From NCBI RefSeq assembly GCF_014530035.1, contig NZ_JACVMX010000006.1:62001-126000 (forward strand): a stretch of DNA of 64,000 nt, read 5' to 3'. The notes beneath the pieces were generated by a model. The model worked only from the letters and a program-made list of their open reading frames with translations, did not search any database and was not told the DNA's origin. The stretch is from Leucobacter sp. cx-328 (lineage in GTDB: Bacteria; Actinomycetota; Actinomycetes; Actinomycetales; Microbacteriaceae). The translations under genes were made by a program, and so were the position numbers. Positions 26,277 to 36,110 of the stretch are shown here, piece by piece; the first letter of the stretch is position 1; every line of letters starts with the position of its first letter.

Positions 26277-28181
26277 TTAGCGGCCTTCGAAGGTCGTCTG
26301 CCACTCTTCAGGAGTGGTCAGGCGCGGCATTGCGGTGCGGTACTCGGCCGCGAGGCGGTCCCAGTCCTTCACAATCTTGCGGTTGAGCTGGGTCGCTTCG
26401 CGCAGTAGGCGGCGGAACTTGGCCTGGTCATGGCGGTACCACATCTTGCCTGCGCCATCAGCGGAACCGACGATGACGCTTTCGTGCTGCGGGATGGTCC
26501 ACCAGAACGCATCGCGTTTGGCGTACTCGAGCTCGGGCTCGCGTGCATCGGTCTCTGCCGACTTACGCAGCCATGCTTTGGGGAGGTTCTTTGCGGTGAA
26601 CACGGCGAGCTTTGCGCCGCCGAAAGCCTCAGGACGTTCACTGACGTGGGGAAGTGCGCGGCCGTTGCGGGACGCAGGTGCATCTGCATCGCTCGTGCGA
26701 TAGACGCGAGTCTCGGGGTAGTCTTTCGCCGCTGCTCGAGCTGCAGGCATGTCTTGCGCCATCGTGGCGTGGAGCTGATCAGGGCCTGCGAGGACGGAGC
26801 GCATGCCGTCAACAGCGAGCTGCACCGCGTAGTACTGCATGTTCAGCAGCTGCTTTACGTTGATGCGGTTCAGGTTCTTCAGCATGCCGCGACCGCACTG
26901 CGGGGTCGCGTGCAGCAGGCCTGCAACGATGCGGTTGCGGGTGTGGAAGAACGACTGCCAGTCTTGCGTGTCGTCCTTATCAAGCCAAGAGACATGCCAA
27001 AGCGCGACGCCCGGAAGAGAAACCGTGCGGTAGCCCGCAGCTTTTGCGCGCAGCCCGTATTCTGCGTCGTCCCACTTAATGAAAACAGGAATTGAGAGAC
27101 CGATGTCTGCGATGACCTTCTTCGGAATCATGCACATCCACCAACCGTTGTAGTCGGCGTCAAGTCGCGAGTGCATCCAAGGAGTTTGGCGCAGGTTCTG
27201 CTTGCGGAAGTCATGGCGATGCTGCTCAGGGAACGACGGACCCCAGACGAAAGCGTCATCGCGCACAACCTCTGCCCACGCGTGCATGACGGGCTTGTCG
27301 AGGAGATCGAACATGTGACCGCCAACGATGACCGGATTACGGCTAAAACGGCCGAACTGAAGCGCGCGCAGCGCGCTCTCGGTCTCGAACTCGATGTCGT
27401 CATCGAGCAAGAGGAGGAAGTCGGTGTCTTCTCGCTTCAGCGTCTCAGCCATCGAGCGCGAGAAGCCACCTGAGCCGCCGATGTTCGGCTGCACGATGAG
27501 CTGCAGCTTGTCGCCGAGCTCAGCTGCAATTTCATCGAACCCAGGTTCGTCTGCGACCTGCTTCGAACCCTGATCGACAAGGAAGATACGGTCGAGGTTC
27601 TCGAGCAGCGTCGGGTTTGCTGCAATGTTGCGCAGCGTCACGACGCAGTAGTCGGCCTTGTTAAAGGTCGTCATACCGAGGCTGAGCTTCCCCTCGGTCG
27701 TGGGAGTCGCCTCCGTGGTCCAGCTGCCCTTCACGAGCTTGATGTCTGCATCGCCTGCGACAAGATCGAACCAGAGCCAACCACCGTCACCGAACATGGT
27801 GAGGGGAAGCATGAATTCGGTCTCGGCTTTGCCAGTCACCAGCGCGGAGTTGACTCGCTGCTGTGCACCGCTCGCGTTCGAACGGTACACAATGATCGTG
27901 CCGGTGCCCTCGGTCTGCAGGCGCAGGGTGACCTCAGTCACGGTTGTCCAGCGCTGCCAGTAGGAAGCGGGGAACGCGTTGAAGTACGAAGCGTATGAAA
28001 CGCGCTCGCCAGAGCGGACGCGGGTGCTTTCACGTGACAGCACACTGTCAATGCTCGCAACCTCGCTCAGACGAACGGGGGTTTCGTCAACCTCGGTCCA
28101 AGTCTCAGGGTCTGCATACAGCGGCAGCACGTCTGGGTCTTTGGCCTGCGGGAACACAACATGCTGGAGCGTAGTGGTCAT
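26277..28181 (-). CDS. Galactofuranosyltransferase, GlfT2-like GT2
   Basis: Processive-type galactofuranosyltransferase of 634 residues that uses UDP-Galf, made by the adjacent mutase, to build a galactan-like chain on a lipid carrier. The order fits mycobacterial GlfT2: an N-terminal beta-sandwich (~1-160), a GT-A core with QPNIGGSGGFSR and the metal site LLLLDDDIEFE (D260-D262), the acceptor/catalytic WDDAEYGLRAKAAGY, then LWHVSW, and a helical C-terminal tail. A TAGAAT box (28190-28195) ends 8 bases before the ATG, so transcription is probably leaderless. It is divergent from glf with 155 bases between the starts. Confidence 0.93.
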   Translation of the reverse strand: MTTTLQHVVFPQAKDPDVLPLYADPETWTEVDETPVRLSEVASIDSVLSRESTRVRSGERVSYASYFNAFPASYWQRWTTVTEVTLRLQTEGTGTIIVYRSNASGAQQRVNSALVTGKAETEFMLPLTMFGDGGWLWFDLVAGDADIKLVKGSWTTEATPTTEGKLSLGMTTFNKADYCVVTLRNIAANPTLLENLDRIFLVDQGSKQVADEPGFDEIAAELGDKLQLIVQPNIGGSGGFSRSMAETLKREDTDFLLLLDDDIEFETESALRALQFGRFSRNPVIVGGHMFDLLDKPVMHAWAEVVRDDAFVWGPSFPEQHRHDFRKQNLRQTPWMHSRLDADYNGWWMCMIPKKVIADIGLSIPVFIKWDDAEYGLRAKAAGYRTVSLPGVALWHVSWLDKDDTQDWQSFFHTRNRIVAGLLHATPQCGRGMLKNLNRINVKQLLNMQYYAVQLAVDGMRSVLAGPDQLHATMAQDMPAARAAAKDYPETRVYRTSDADAPASRNGRALPHVSERPEAFGGAKLAVFTAKNLPKAWLRKSAETDAREPELEYAKRDAFWWTIPQHESVIVGSADGAGKMWYRHDQAKFRRLLREATQLNRKIVKDWDRLAAEYRTAMPRLTTPEEWQTTFEGR

Positions 28182-28285
28182 AACAGATGATTCTACCGAG
28201 GGGTGCTGGTGGAGCGCAGTGAATGTGCGGAACTTGCGGTCGATTTACCTAAAGTTCAACAAGATATTTCGGAAACCTGCTGTGA

Positions 28286-29579
<1,294 letters not shown>

Positions 29580-29620
29580 TAACTCCGCAACACACATCTC
29601 CCGCAGGCGAAAGGCCCAGT

Positions 29621-30040
29621 ATGAACAAGCGAATTCTTAGCACTGTTTCCGCATTGGCTCTCGCAAGCATTCTGGGCCTTTCCGGCTGCTCGATGGTCAA
29701 TGACGTGAAGGCAAGCGGCTGCAACGCGCTGTACGACCAGATCGACGGCGCGCTTGGGCAGCTCGATACCGGCGGCGTGCAGGTCTCGAGCGCAGACGTG
29801 CAGCAGTTCTTCACCGACCTCGAAGCGCAGGCACCTGACGCATACGCTGCGCTTCGCGACGGCACATTCAGTGACTACGTCTCGAGCCAGAACGTTGACC
29901 TGCAGGCGCTCACCGGTGCTGCATCGGATGTCAACGTTGGTGACTTCATTTCACCGGACAACCTTGCGCAGCTTGACCAGGTCATGCCCGCGGTTATCGG
30001 CACGATGGAGCGACTCGGCTCGGTCTGCGATCCGAAGTAG
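29621..30040 (+). CDS. Small secreted lipoprotein, unknown function
   Basis: A 139-residue lipoprotein. The signal peptide ends in the lipobox LSGC with the lipidated cysteine at position 23. The mature part is ~115 residues, mostly helical and acidic, with two further cysteines (SGCNALYDQ and GSVCDPK) that could form a disulfide. ATG with AAAGG 6 bases upstream. I do not recognise a named family. Its position after glf and next to the polymerase-like gene hints at an envelope role. Its stop is followed within 3 bases by one of the 96-98 bp palindromic elements. Confidence 0.85.
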   Translation: MNKRILSTVSALALASILGLSGCSMVNDVKASGCNALYDQIDGALGQLDTGGVQVSSADVQQFFTDLEAQAPDAYAALRDGTFSDYVSSQNVDLQALTGAASDVNVGDFISPDNLAQLDQVMPAVIGTMERLGSVCDPK

Positions 30041-30042
30041 CG

Positions 30043-30140
30043 GCTAACCCGTCGAGAAAGGCCCGTTCTTCCGAGAGCGGGCCTTTCTTGCGTATGAAAG
30101 GCCCAATCTCGAGAGAAACGCCCTGTTTCGAGGGGTTGGC
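30043..30140. repeat. 98-bp composite palindromic element, copy 1 of 6
   Basis: The outer arms (GCTAACCC... and ...GGGGTTGGC) pair across the whole element, with the inner block TTTCTTGCGTA. Inside, 30055-30065 can pair with 30078-30088 as a normal terminator, or the same GGGCCTTTC block can pair downstream with GAAAGGCCC, so two folds exclude each other. It occupies the gap between the convergent lipoprotein and 131-residue protein genes. Confidence 0.8.
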
Positions 30141-30185
30141 GCAGAGCGAAGGGGTGGCGCAGAGCGAGGGGTTGGCGCAGAGCGC
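30132..30185 (+). repeat. Three tandem 18-bp repeats
   Basis: GGGGTTGGCGCAGAGCGA at 30132 is followed directly by two further copies (30150 and 30168) with one or two changes. The array starts on the right end of the 98-bp palindromic element; its GGTTGGCGCAG also flanks copy 6 near 58962. Confidence 0.85.
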
Positions 30186-30204
30186 GTGCGCTGAGCGGCG
30201 AAGC

Positions 30205-30600
30205 CTAAGAGACCGCAGTCTCAGAATCGGGGCCGTTGTATCGAATACCGACGCGATCTGCGACTCGCCAAACAGCGAGGATCAGCTCGGGGATCTCGTC
30301 TGCGATCTGCTGCAGAAGTTCGAACTCTACGCGATCCGCGTTGGCCTTGTGCTCGGCAGCCTCAGCGCCGTCACCGCGCCCTGCGACGCGAGCGAGGGCG
30401 AACTCGGCGAGCTGGCCGCGATCTTCAAGCATCTCGGTGACCAACTCGCGAACGACGAGGTCGTCCTCATCTGGCACGTCAATGACCGCCTCGGCTGGGT
30501 CCCAGCCCTCACGCATGCGGTTTTCGAGCATGGTCATTCGCTCAATGCGCGCGAACGTGCGCAACCGCTGCAGGCGGTCGGTGGTCATTCCAATGGTCAC
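30205..30600 (-). CDS. Small acidic protein coupled to the O-antigen-ligase-like gene, unknown function
   Basis: A 131-residue cytosolic protein (opening TIGMTTDRLQRLRTFARIERM) rich in Glu, Asp and Arg and predicted mostly helical, with no membrane segment or signal peptide. The longer open frame is spurious upstream; GTG 30600 overlaps the stop of the polymerase-like gene (GTGA), and ATG 30588 is the alternative. Codons end strongly in G/C, as expected for a real gene of this genome. I recognise no family. The coupling suggests a partner or regulator of the ligase/polymerase. Confidence 0.72.
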   Translation of the reverse strand: MTIGMTTDRLQRLRTFARIERMTMLENRMREGWDPAEAVIDVPDEDDLVVRELVTEMLEDRGQLAEFALARVAGRGDGAEAAEHKANADRVEFELLQQIADEIPELILAVWRVADRVGIRYNGPDSETAVS

Positions 30601-32051
30601 GACTGTACCTGCGAATCTGGGTCGACGACCGGGGGAGTGGCAGCTTTCGCTGCTGCAGCCTGGGCGGCCGAGATCGTGGGAATCGTGCCGGTCGCGGCAT
30701 CGCGGGTGATCGGGACGTGGCGCCACGGCACCTTCACCGGCTCAGAATCGGGCGATGGCAGCTGGAAATCGAAGCGCGACTTCACCGCGAGTAGCACGAG
30801 CAGCACCCAGCCGCCCTCGATGATGAGGCGGCTCTCGGTGAGCGACTGTACGAGCAGGGCAGCGAGGATGAGCAGCGGCCACAGCGCACTCGTCGCATAT
30901 GGCAGCGGGGCGCCATAGCCGCGGCGAGGCTGATCCACGGCACGGAACCAGACTCGCCACAGCGTAAGTGCGACGAGCGGGATGAACGCAAGCAAACCAA
31001 TGATGCCGACCTGGAACCACACATCGAGCCATGCATTGTGTGCGTGGGGGACGGGAAGGCCGACTTTGGTATCGAGGCTCTTGAATGGCTCAACCCAGGT
31101 CGGCCAATAGCTGACCCAGCCCCAACCGAGCCACGGGCGCTGCTCTGCGAGCTCGATCACGCGCTCCCAGATCTCGGTACGACCGGTGAGCGTTGCCGAC
31201 TTGCCGAGCAAGCCGAAGACCTGTTCGCGCCAGAAGAGGGAGACGGCGATCGAGCCAAATAGCAACAAGCTGCCGATCGCGTAGAGCGGAGTGCGCTTGC
31301 CGGGCTGCACGCGGCGTGCCCAGAGGGCAAATGCGAGCGTGATGGCGATAACGATGACGGCGACCATAACCGTTGCTGCCCGTGTCATGGCGATGGTGAG
31401 GACCGACATGGCGATCCAGAACCAGCCATTGAAGCGCCCGATGAGACCGGCACGCAACTGCACGCTGAAAATCACGAGACCGAGCACACCGAGGAAGCAG
31501 AACAGCGCTGAGTTGCCGAGGAGGCCCTGGATCGGACCACCCTCGAAGAGTAGGTTGCGGCTCCACCAGAGCAGCTTCGAGGGAGTTTCGCCCGCGGGAA
31601 CCTCGACCCACCAGGCCACGATGTAGTGGCCGACAAAGAGGGACACCCAGAGCTCGAACAGGAACGAGAGCCCGATGAGGTAGCGCAGTGAGGTCGCGAG
31701 CGTCCGCAGTACCTCATGCCAGGTGAGTGTGTAGGCGAGCACGATGGCGACGATGGTCGTTGCGAACTGGGCGACGACGCCAAGCACCGACTCAAATCGG
31801 TACTGCGACCAGATGATCGATAGCAGCGCAATCGTCATAAACCAATACAGCGGCGCGGGCAATCGGTACCAGCGGAAGCGCGCGGGCTTCACCTTGATGA
31901 ACAGCACAATGCCGATCACGGTGATGATGCCTGCGAGCGCAAAATAGATGGGCACACCGGTGATCCACCGCACCGCGTTGCCGCCGAGCGTGAAAATGAA
32001 CACGCTGATTGCATACGCGCTTACGCCGAGTCTCGTTTTGCCGGAAGCCAT
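30597..32051 (-). CDS. O-antigen ligase/polymerase-like membrane protein (Wzy_C family)
   Basis: A 484-residue membrane protein with about 12 spans. The family region is near WLGWGWVSYWPTWVEPF followed by PHAHNAWLDVWFQVGIIGLL, a periplasm-facing loop with the catalytic-type arginines and histidines of WaaL/Wzy proteins. It should polymerise or ligate flipped repeat units outside the membrane, which fits the two Wzx flippases in the locus. The frame extends to 32333 opposite manA; ATG 32051 is chosen because a TACAAT -10 box (32059-32064) ends 7 bases before it. Whether it is a polymerase or a ligase cannot be told. Confidence 0.87.
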   Translation of the reverse strand: MASGKTRLGVSAYAISVFIFTLGGNAVRWITGVPIYFALAGIITVIGIVLFIKVKPARFRWYRLPAPLYWFMTIALLSIIWSQYRFESVLGVVAQFATTIVAIVLAYTLTWHEVLRTLATSLRYLIGLSFLFELWVSLFVGHYIVAWWVEVPAGETPSKLLWWSRNLLFEGGPIQGLLGNSALFCFLGVLGLVIFSVQLRAGLIGRFNGWFWIAMSVLTIAMTRAATVMVAVIVIAITLAFALWARRVQPGKRTPLYAIGSLLLFGSIAVSLFWREQVFGLLGKSATLTGRTEIWERVIELAEQRPWLGWGWVSYWPTWVEPFKSLDTKVGLPVPHAHNAWLDVWFQVGIIGLLAFIPLVALTLWRVWFRAVDQPRRGYGAPLPYATSALWPLLILAALLVQSLTESRLIIEGGWVLLVLLAVKSRFDFQLPSPDSEPVKVPWRHVPITRDAATGTIPTISAAQAAAAKAATPPVVDPDSQVQS

Positions 32052-32148
32052 AGTAGGTATTGTAGAGCGTGGTCCCTCGCAGAGCCTTATGCGAGGTGCG
32101 TTGGGTGCGGCAGAATGCCCGCCTCGACCAGGAAGCCCAAGGAGCCGT

Positions 32149-33507
32149 GTGCTGATCTTCATCGAGAACACTCCGCGCGCATATGCGTGGGGTTCCTCTG
32201 AAGCGCTCGCTGAAATGCTGGGGCGCGCGCCGAGCGGTGCGCCAGAGGCCGAGCTGTGGCTTGGCGACCATCCGGGCAGCCCGGCAAACGTTGCGAAAGC
32301 AGCTGGCACGTCACTGACCCTCATTGATCTCATTGCGAGCGACCCCGAACGCTACGGCGTACGCGGTGGCCCGCTGCCGTTTCTCACGAAGTTGCTTGCG
32401 ATCGGGGCTCCGCTCTCACTGCAGGTACATCCGAACCGCGAGCAGGCTGAGGCCGGATTCGCCGCCGAGGAAGCCGCTGGCATTCCGCGCGATGCGGCCA
32501 ACCGCAATTACCGCGACCCGAATCACAAGCCAGAACTTCTCGTGGCTCTGACAGAGGTGCGCGCGCTCAGTGGCTTCCGCCCGCTCACCGCAGTGGGCGC
32601 GGATCTTTCCACGCTCATCACCATTGCTACAGATCACGCCGCGCAACTGACCGCATCAGCCGCTTCCAGTACTTCGGCCGCCTCGGCAACGGAAACCGAA
32701 TTGCGGGAGGGGATCGCGCTGCTCGAAGTGTTCCATGAGCACCTCACGCGCACAACTCGCTCAGACGCAGACTTCCGGGCAAAGCTGCTTGAAGATATGC
32801 AGCATGATCCGCGCGTCACGCTCGCGATTGCCGCGGTACGAGCGGCAACCGAGGCAGACGATGGAAACGCGCTCGAAGGAGCGCTCGAACCTGGCCGCGC
32901 ACAGGTGCTCAGAGAACTGCTGCAGGCCTACCCGACTGATCCGGGCGTGCTCGTGTCGCTACTCTTGCATCTGCTCGTGCTTGAGCCTGGCCAGGCGATC
33001 TTCTTGCGCGCTGGTCAGCTCCACGCGTATCTGAGCGGTGTCGGCGTTGAAGTGATGGCGGCCTCGGACAACGTCTTGCGTGCGGGGCTCACTGCAAAGC
33101 ACGTCGACATTGCGGAGCTGTGTCGGATTGTCGATACTGACGACCTCGCGGATCCGCACCTCCCCGGCATCGCCCTTGCTCCTGGCGTGACCGTGTGGCG
33201 GCCGGAAGTGGATGACTTCCAGCTGTTCCGCGCACGATTGTGCCCAGTCCCCGAAGCCTGGGATGACCCGCCGGCTGAGCCTGCGCCGCACGCAATTGAA
33301 TGCCCGGCATCGGAGATTGAGATTTCGGCAGAGTATCCACTGGTGCTCGTCGTGACTGATGGTCGCGTACGTGTGGATCGGCCAGACGGTGAAATCTCTG
33401 AGGTTGCCAATGTGCGCCGGGGGCAGTCGCTGTATGTATCTGCAGGGGAACCTATACGGTTGACCGGTTCTGGCGAGGCGTTCCTCGCGACCGTGGGTGG
33501 GGCCTAG
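32149..33507 (+). CDS. manA: Mannose-6-phosphate isomerase, class I
   Basis: Zinc enzyme of 452 residues that links fructose-6-P and mannose-6-P and feeds GDP-mannose for glycans. Metal ligands are visible in SLQVHPNREQAEAGF (Gln and His) and NHKPELLVAL (Glu), and a further His lies in LRAGQLHAYLSG. The opening FIENTPRAYAWGS is the family N-terminus, so GTG 32149 (AAGGAG 4 bases upstream) is the start rather than the long frame from 31948. A longer central insert with an AASSTSAASAT linker makes it a little larger than E. coli ManA (391). It is divergent from the polymerase-like gene and ends at a palindromic element. Confidence 0.93.
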   Translation: MLIFIENTPRAYAWGSSEALAEMLGRAPSGAPEAELWLGDHPGSPANVAKAAGTSLTLIDLIASDPERYGVRGGPLPFLTKLLAIGAPLSLQVHPNREQAEAGFAAEEAAGIPRDAANRNYRDPNHKPELLVALTEVRALSGFRPLTAVGADLSTLITIATDHAAQLTASAASSTSAASATETELREGIALLEVFHEHLTRTTRSDADFRAKLLEDMQHDPRVTLAIAAVRAATEADDGNALEGALEPGRAQVLRELLQAYPTDPGVLVSLLLHLLVLEPGQAIFLRAGQLHAYLSGVGVEVMAASDNVLRAGLTAKHVDIAELCRIVDTDDLADPHLPGIALAPGVTVWRPEVDDFQLFRARLCPVPEAWDDPPAEPAPHAIECPASEIEISAEYPLVLVVTDGRVRVDRPDGEISEVANVRRGQSLYVSAGEPIRLTGSGEAFLATVGGA

Positions 33508-33540
33508 CAAGACTTCTGCGCGGTCGCGTCACCGCGCCGC

Positions 33541-33638
33541 GCCACAACGCCGAAACGGGGCCGTTCTCCCGAAACAAGCCCTTTCTTGCGTAAGAAAGTG
33601 GTCATCTCGGGGGAACAGCCCCGTTTCGCGGGGGTGGC
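33541..33638. repeat. 98-bp composite palindromic element, copy 2 of 6
   Basis: The outer arms GCCACAACGCCGAAACGGGG and its near-complement ending at 33638 (CCCCGTTTCGCGGGGGTGGC) pair over ~34 bp; the tip is CTTTCTT-GCGT-AAGAAAG. The inner block matches copy 1 closely. It lies between the convergent manA and permease genes and should stop transcription from both sides. Confidence 0.85.
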
Positions 33639-33646
33639 CCAACTAC

Positions 33647-35080
33647 TTATCGGCGGTTACCCTCAAGTGGGTATTCCTCGCCGAGTACGTCGATCTGCTC
33701 GGTTGTGGGGTCGCCCTCCGAGAAGTCCATCATTGGGACGGGCTTCTTGAAACCGCGAGTGACGAGCGCGATGATAACAACGCCGACTATGATCCAGATA
33801 CCGCCGACGAGCCAGGTGAGTGCCTCGAGCGAGGTCCACAGCCAGATCGTGAGTGCGAAGCCGATGAGCGGGCAGACGATCTTCGTGATGATCGTGCCGA
33901 AGCTGAGCGGTTCGCGGCGGCCGTTCTTGGGGAAGATGTAGGTGCGGATCACCGACAGGTTCACCATCGCGAACGCTGCGAGTGCGCCGAACGAGATCAT
34001 GAACGCCACGGTGTCGAGCGACAGGAAGAGTGCCGAGAGCGCGAAGACCGAAACGACGCACGCCGCGATGATCGGGGTGCCGAAGCGGTTGTGCAGCTTC
34101 GCGAGCGGCTTGGGAAGCATGCCATCGCGACCCATTGCGTAGAGGATGCGCGACACGGAAACTTGGCCAGTCATGCCCGAGCCGAACGCGCCGACGACGT
34201 AGATTGCGACGAAGAAGGCCGTGAACGCTTCACCACCGATGTTGTTCATGACGGTCACGCCAGCTGCATCGACCTCAGCAGCCGAGAGTGAAGCCCAGTC
34301 AGGCTGGTACGCAAGCGCACCTGCCCACGACACGAGGATGAAGAAAAGGCCGCCGAGCAGCGTCGAGAAGATGATTGCGCGGGGGATATCGCGGCGCGGG
34401 TTCTTTGCTTCCTCAGACAGGGTCGAAACGGCGTCGAAGCCGAGGAATGACAGTGCAAGGATTGCTGCGCCCGAGGCGATCGGGCCGATGCCGCCCTCAC
34501 CGAAAGTGAACGGCTCAATGAGGCTGACCGACATGTCGCCGCCGAATGCGCTCTTGAACGCGAGCACCATGAAGATCACAACGAGCACAACCGAGAGGGC
34601 AATGATGACAAAGTTGACCTTGTTTACCAGGTTGATCCCGAGGATATTGAAGAGCAGCACGAGCAATAGCGCGACAAGAGTGAAGACCCAGACGGGAACT
34701 GCGGGGAATTGCGTGTTCAAGTAGATGCCGATGAGCATGAAGTTGATCATCGGGATGAACAGGTAGTCGAGCAGCATGACCCAGCCAGTCAAGAAGCCGG
34801 CGGCGCCGCCGAATGACTGCTGAGTGTAGGTGTACGCCGAACCCGCAACGGGGTAGCGCTTCACCATCGCTGCATAGCTGCCTGCGGTGAAGAGCATTGC
34901 GACCACAGCAATGACATACGAAGCGGGCAAGTGGCCATCGGTCACCTGGTTCACGATGCCGTAGGTGGTGAAGACCGTGATGACGGTCATGTAGGTCACG
35001 CCGAAGAGGGTGAGTCCAACTACGCCGAGTGAGCGGTGCAGTTTCGGGGCAGCCTGTGAGCCGGTGGATGTAGTAGCCAC
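33647..35080 (-). CDS. APC-family amino acid/polyamine permease, copy 1
   Basis: A 477-residue transporter with 12 predicted spans, of the PuuP/YhdG-like branch of the amino acid-polyamine-organocation family. Span 1 holds VVGLTLFGVTYMTV; the unwound span 6 region is FLGFDAVSTLSEEAKNPRRDIPRAI, the usual family hallmark. The cytosolic tail ends EGDPTTEQIDVLGEEYPL. GTG start with AAAGGAG 6 bases upstream. It lies downstream of a TetR gene on the same strand and is close to identical with the permease at 38375-39805. The substrate (amino acid or amine) is not determined. Confidence 0.92.
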   Translation of the reverse strand: MATTSTGSQAAPKLHRSLGVVGLTLFGVTYMTVITVFTTYGIVNQVTDGHLPASYVIAVVAMLFTAGSYAAMVKRYPVAGSAYTYTQQSFGGAAGFLTGWVMLLDYLFIPMINFMLIGIYLNTQFPAVPVWVFTLVALLLVLLFNILGINLVNKVNFVIIALSVVLVVIFMVLAFKSAFGGDMSVSLIEPFTFGEGGIGPIASGAAILALSFLGFDAVSTLSEEAKNPRRDIPRAIIFSTLLGGLFFILVSWAGALAYQPDWASLSAAEVDAAGVTVMNNIGGEAFTAFFVAIYVVGAFGSGMTGQVSVSRILYAMGRDGMLPKPLAKLHNRFGTPIIAACVVSVFALSALFLSLDTVAFMISFGALAAFAMVNLSVIRTYIFPKNGRREPLSFGTIITKIVCPLIGFALTIWLWTSLEALTWLVGGIWIIVGVVIIALVTRGFKKPVPMMDFSEGDPTTEQIDVLGEEYPLEGNRR

Positions 35081-35147
35081 GAGTTCTCCTTTGAACGGTA
35101 GGTCGTCCCATACATTAGTGGAATTTTTCAGTGAAATTTGACACTTG

Positions 35148-35196
35148 TTTTGAAACTAAGTGAACACCGTACGTTTTCCACAGAATCGTTTCAAAA
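35148..35196. promoter_or_regulatory. Inverted-repeat pair upstream of permease copy 1
   Basis: TTTTGAAAC (35148-35156) and its exact complement GTTTCAAAA (35188-35196) face each other 31 bases apart in the AT-rich 217-base gap between the TetR gene and the permease. They are possible half-sites for the adjacent TetR regulator; function inferred from position only. Confidence 0.35.
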
Positions 35197-35297
35197 TTTT
35201 GTGGGTCTGCGCAGTTTAGGGTCCCTGAAACGGTGGAAATGCCCCCTGGACGCCCGCAGAATTTTTGTGGACAGACCGTGTCGTATTCGGTGGGTCG

Positions 35298-35933
35298 CTA
35301 CTCGAAATTGCCGGGCTGGGTGACCTCAGCCGCGAGCATTCCGACCGCTGCATCGGTGAGGAAGTGGCCAAACGAATGCCAAGTCCCTTCGGAGGTGCCC
35401 GCTGCAAGGCGGGCCTCGTGTTCAGCGGCGAGCCCAAGAATGAGCTGGGCGAGGATCCGCGAACGGGCCTCGATGATCGGCCGCGGAATGGCTGCCAGCT
35501 CAGGGATGTCGTTCCGGAGTAATCCGACAAAGTCATGGGCATCAAGGACGTAGTCGCGAATGATCTCGCCGAGCACCGGTGACGTTGACGCCTGCGCGAG
35601 AAAGCGTGCGCGCCAGCTCGGCACCGGCAGGCTGTCGAGATAGTCCACCCACGGCAGAATGCCGATGGTAATGATGGCCCGCAGATTGGGCTCCGGGCCG
35701 AGCTCGGCTTGGAGTGCCGCTCGCCGCTCGCTCACGTTTTCGCGCCCACGCGCGGTGATCGCGCGGAGGAGTTCCTCGCGGCCACCGAAGTGATACTTCA
35801 CTGCCGAGTGATTTGCGTTGCCAGCGTGTTCCGCGATGCGTCTGTTCGACACGGCGTCGATGCCCTCCGAAGCAAAAAGTTCTTCGGCGGCGTCGAGCAG
35901 GTGCTCCCGCGCGCGTTCGCTGTGTTGGCCCAT
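35298..35933 (-). CDS. TetR-family transcriptional regulator
   Basis: A 211-residue repressor-type protein. The N-terminal helix-turn-helix reads ARE HLLDAAEELFASEGIDAV, then SNRRIAEHAGNANHSAVKYHFG, with the conserved YHFG end of the recognition region. The C-terminal ligand domain (~60-211) is helical and unassigned. ATG 35933 with AGGAGG 4 bases upstream is better than GTG 35936. It is directly upstream of, and co-directional with, permease copy 1, its likely target, and divergent from the Pip-like gene at 36111. Confidence 0.92.
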   Translation of the reverse strand: MGQHSERAREHLLDAAEELFASEGIDAVSNRRIAEHAGNANHSAVKYHFGGREELLRAITARGRENVSERRAALQAELGPEPNLRAIITIGILPWVDYLDSLPVPSWRARFLAQASTSPVLGEIIRDYVLDAHDFVGLLRNDIPELAAIPRPIIEARSRILAQLILGLAAEHEARLAAGTSEGTWHSFGHFLTDAAVGMLAAEVTQPGNFE

Positions 35934-36110
35934 CACTCCTCCTGCGGATACATCCTGTTGCCGGCCGAGTGCCGGCCCTCTGCGAACAACGGTAGCTGGT
36001 GCTCTGCGAGAGAATCCTCAATTCGGTCAGTAAATTTTAAGACAAGCGGCGTAATTTAATCCAGTCGACTCAAATTCGAGACTCGGCAGTACCACAGGAG
36101 CAATACACAA

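Noticed and set aside
30088-30918. 276-codon plus-strand frame starting in the palindromic element
   Set aside because: It covers two minus-strand genes and translates the 18-bp repeats; no domain.
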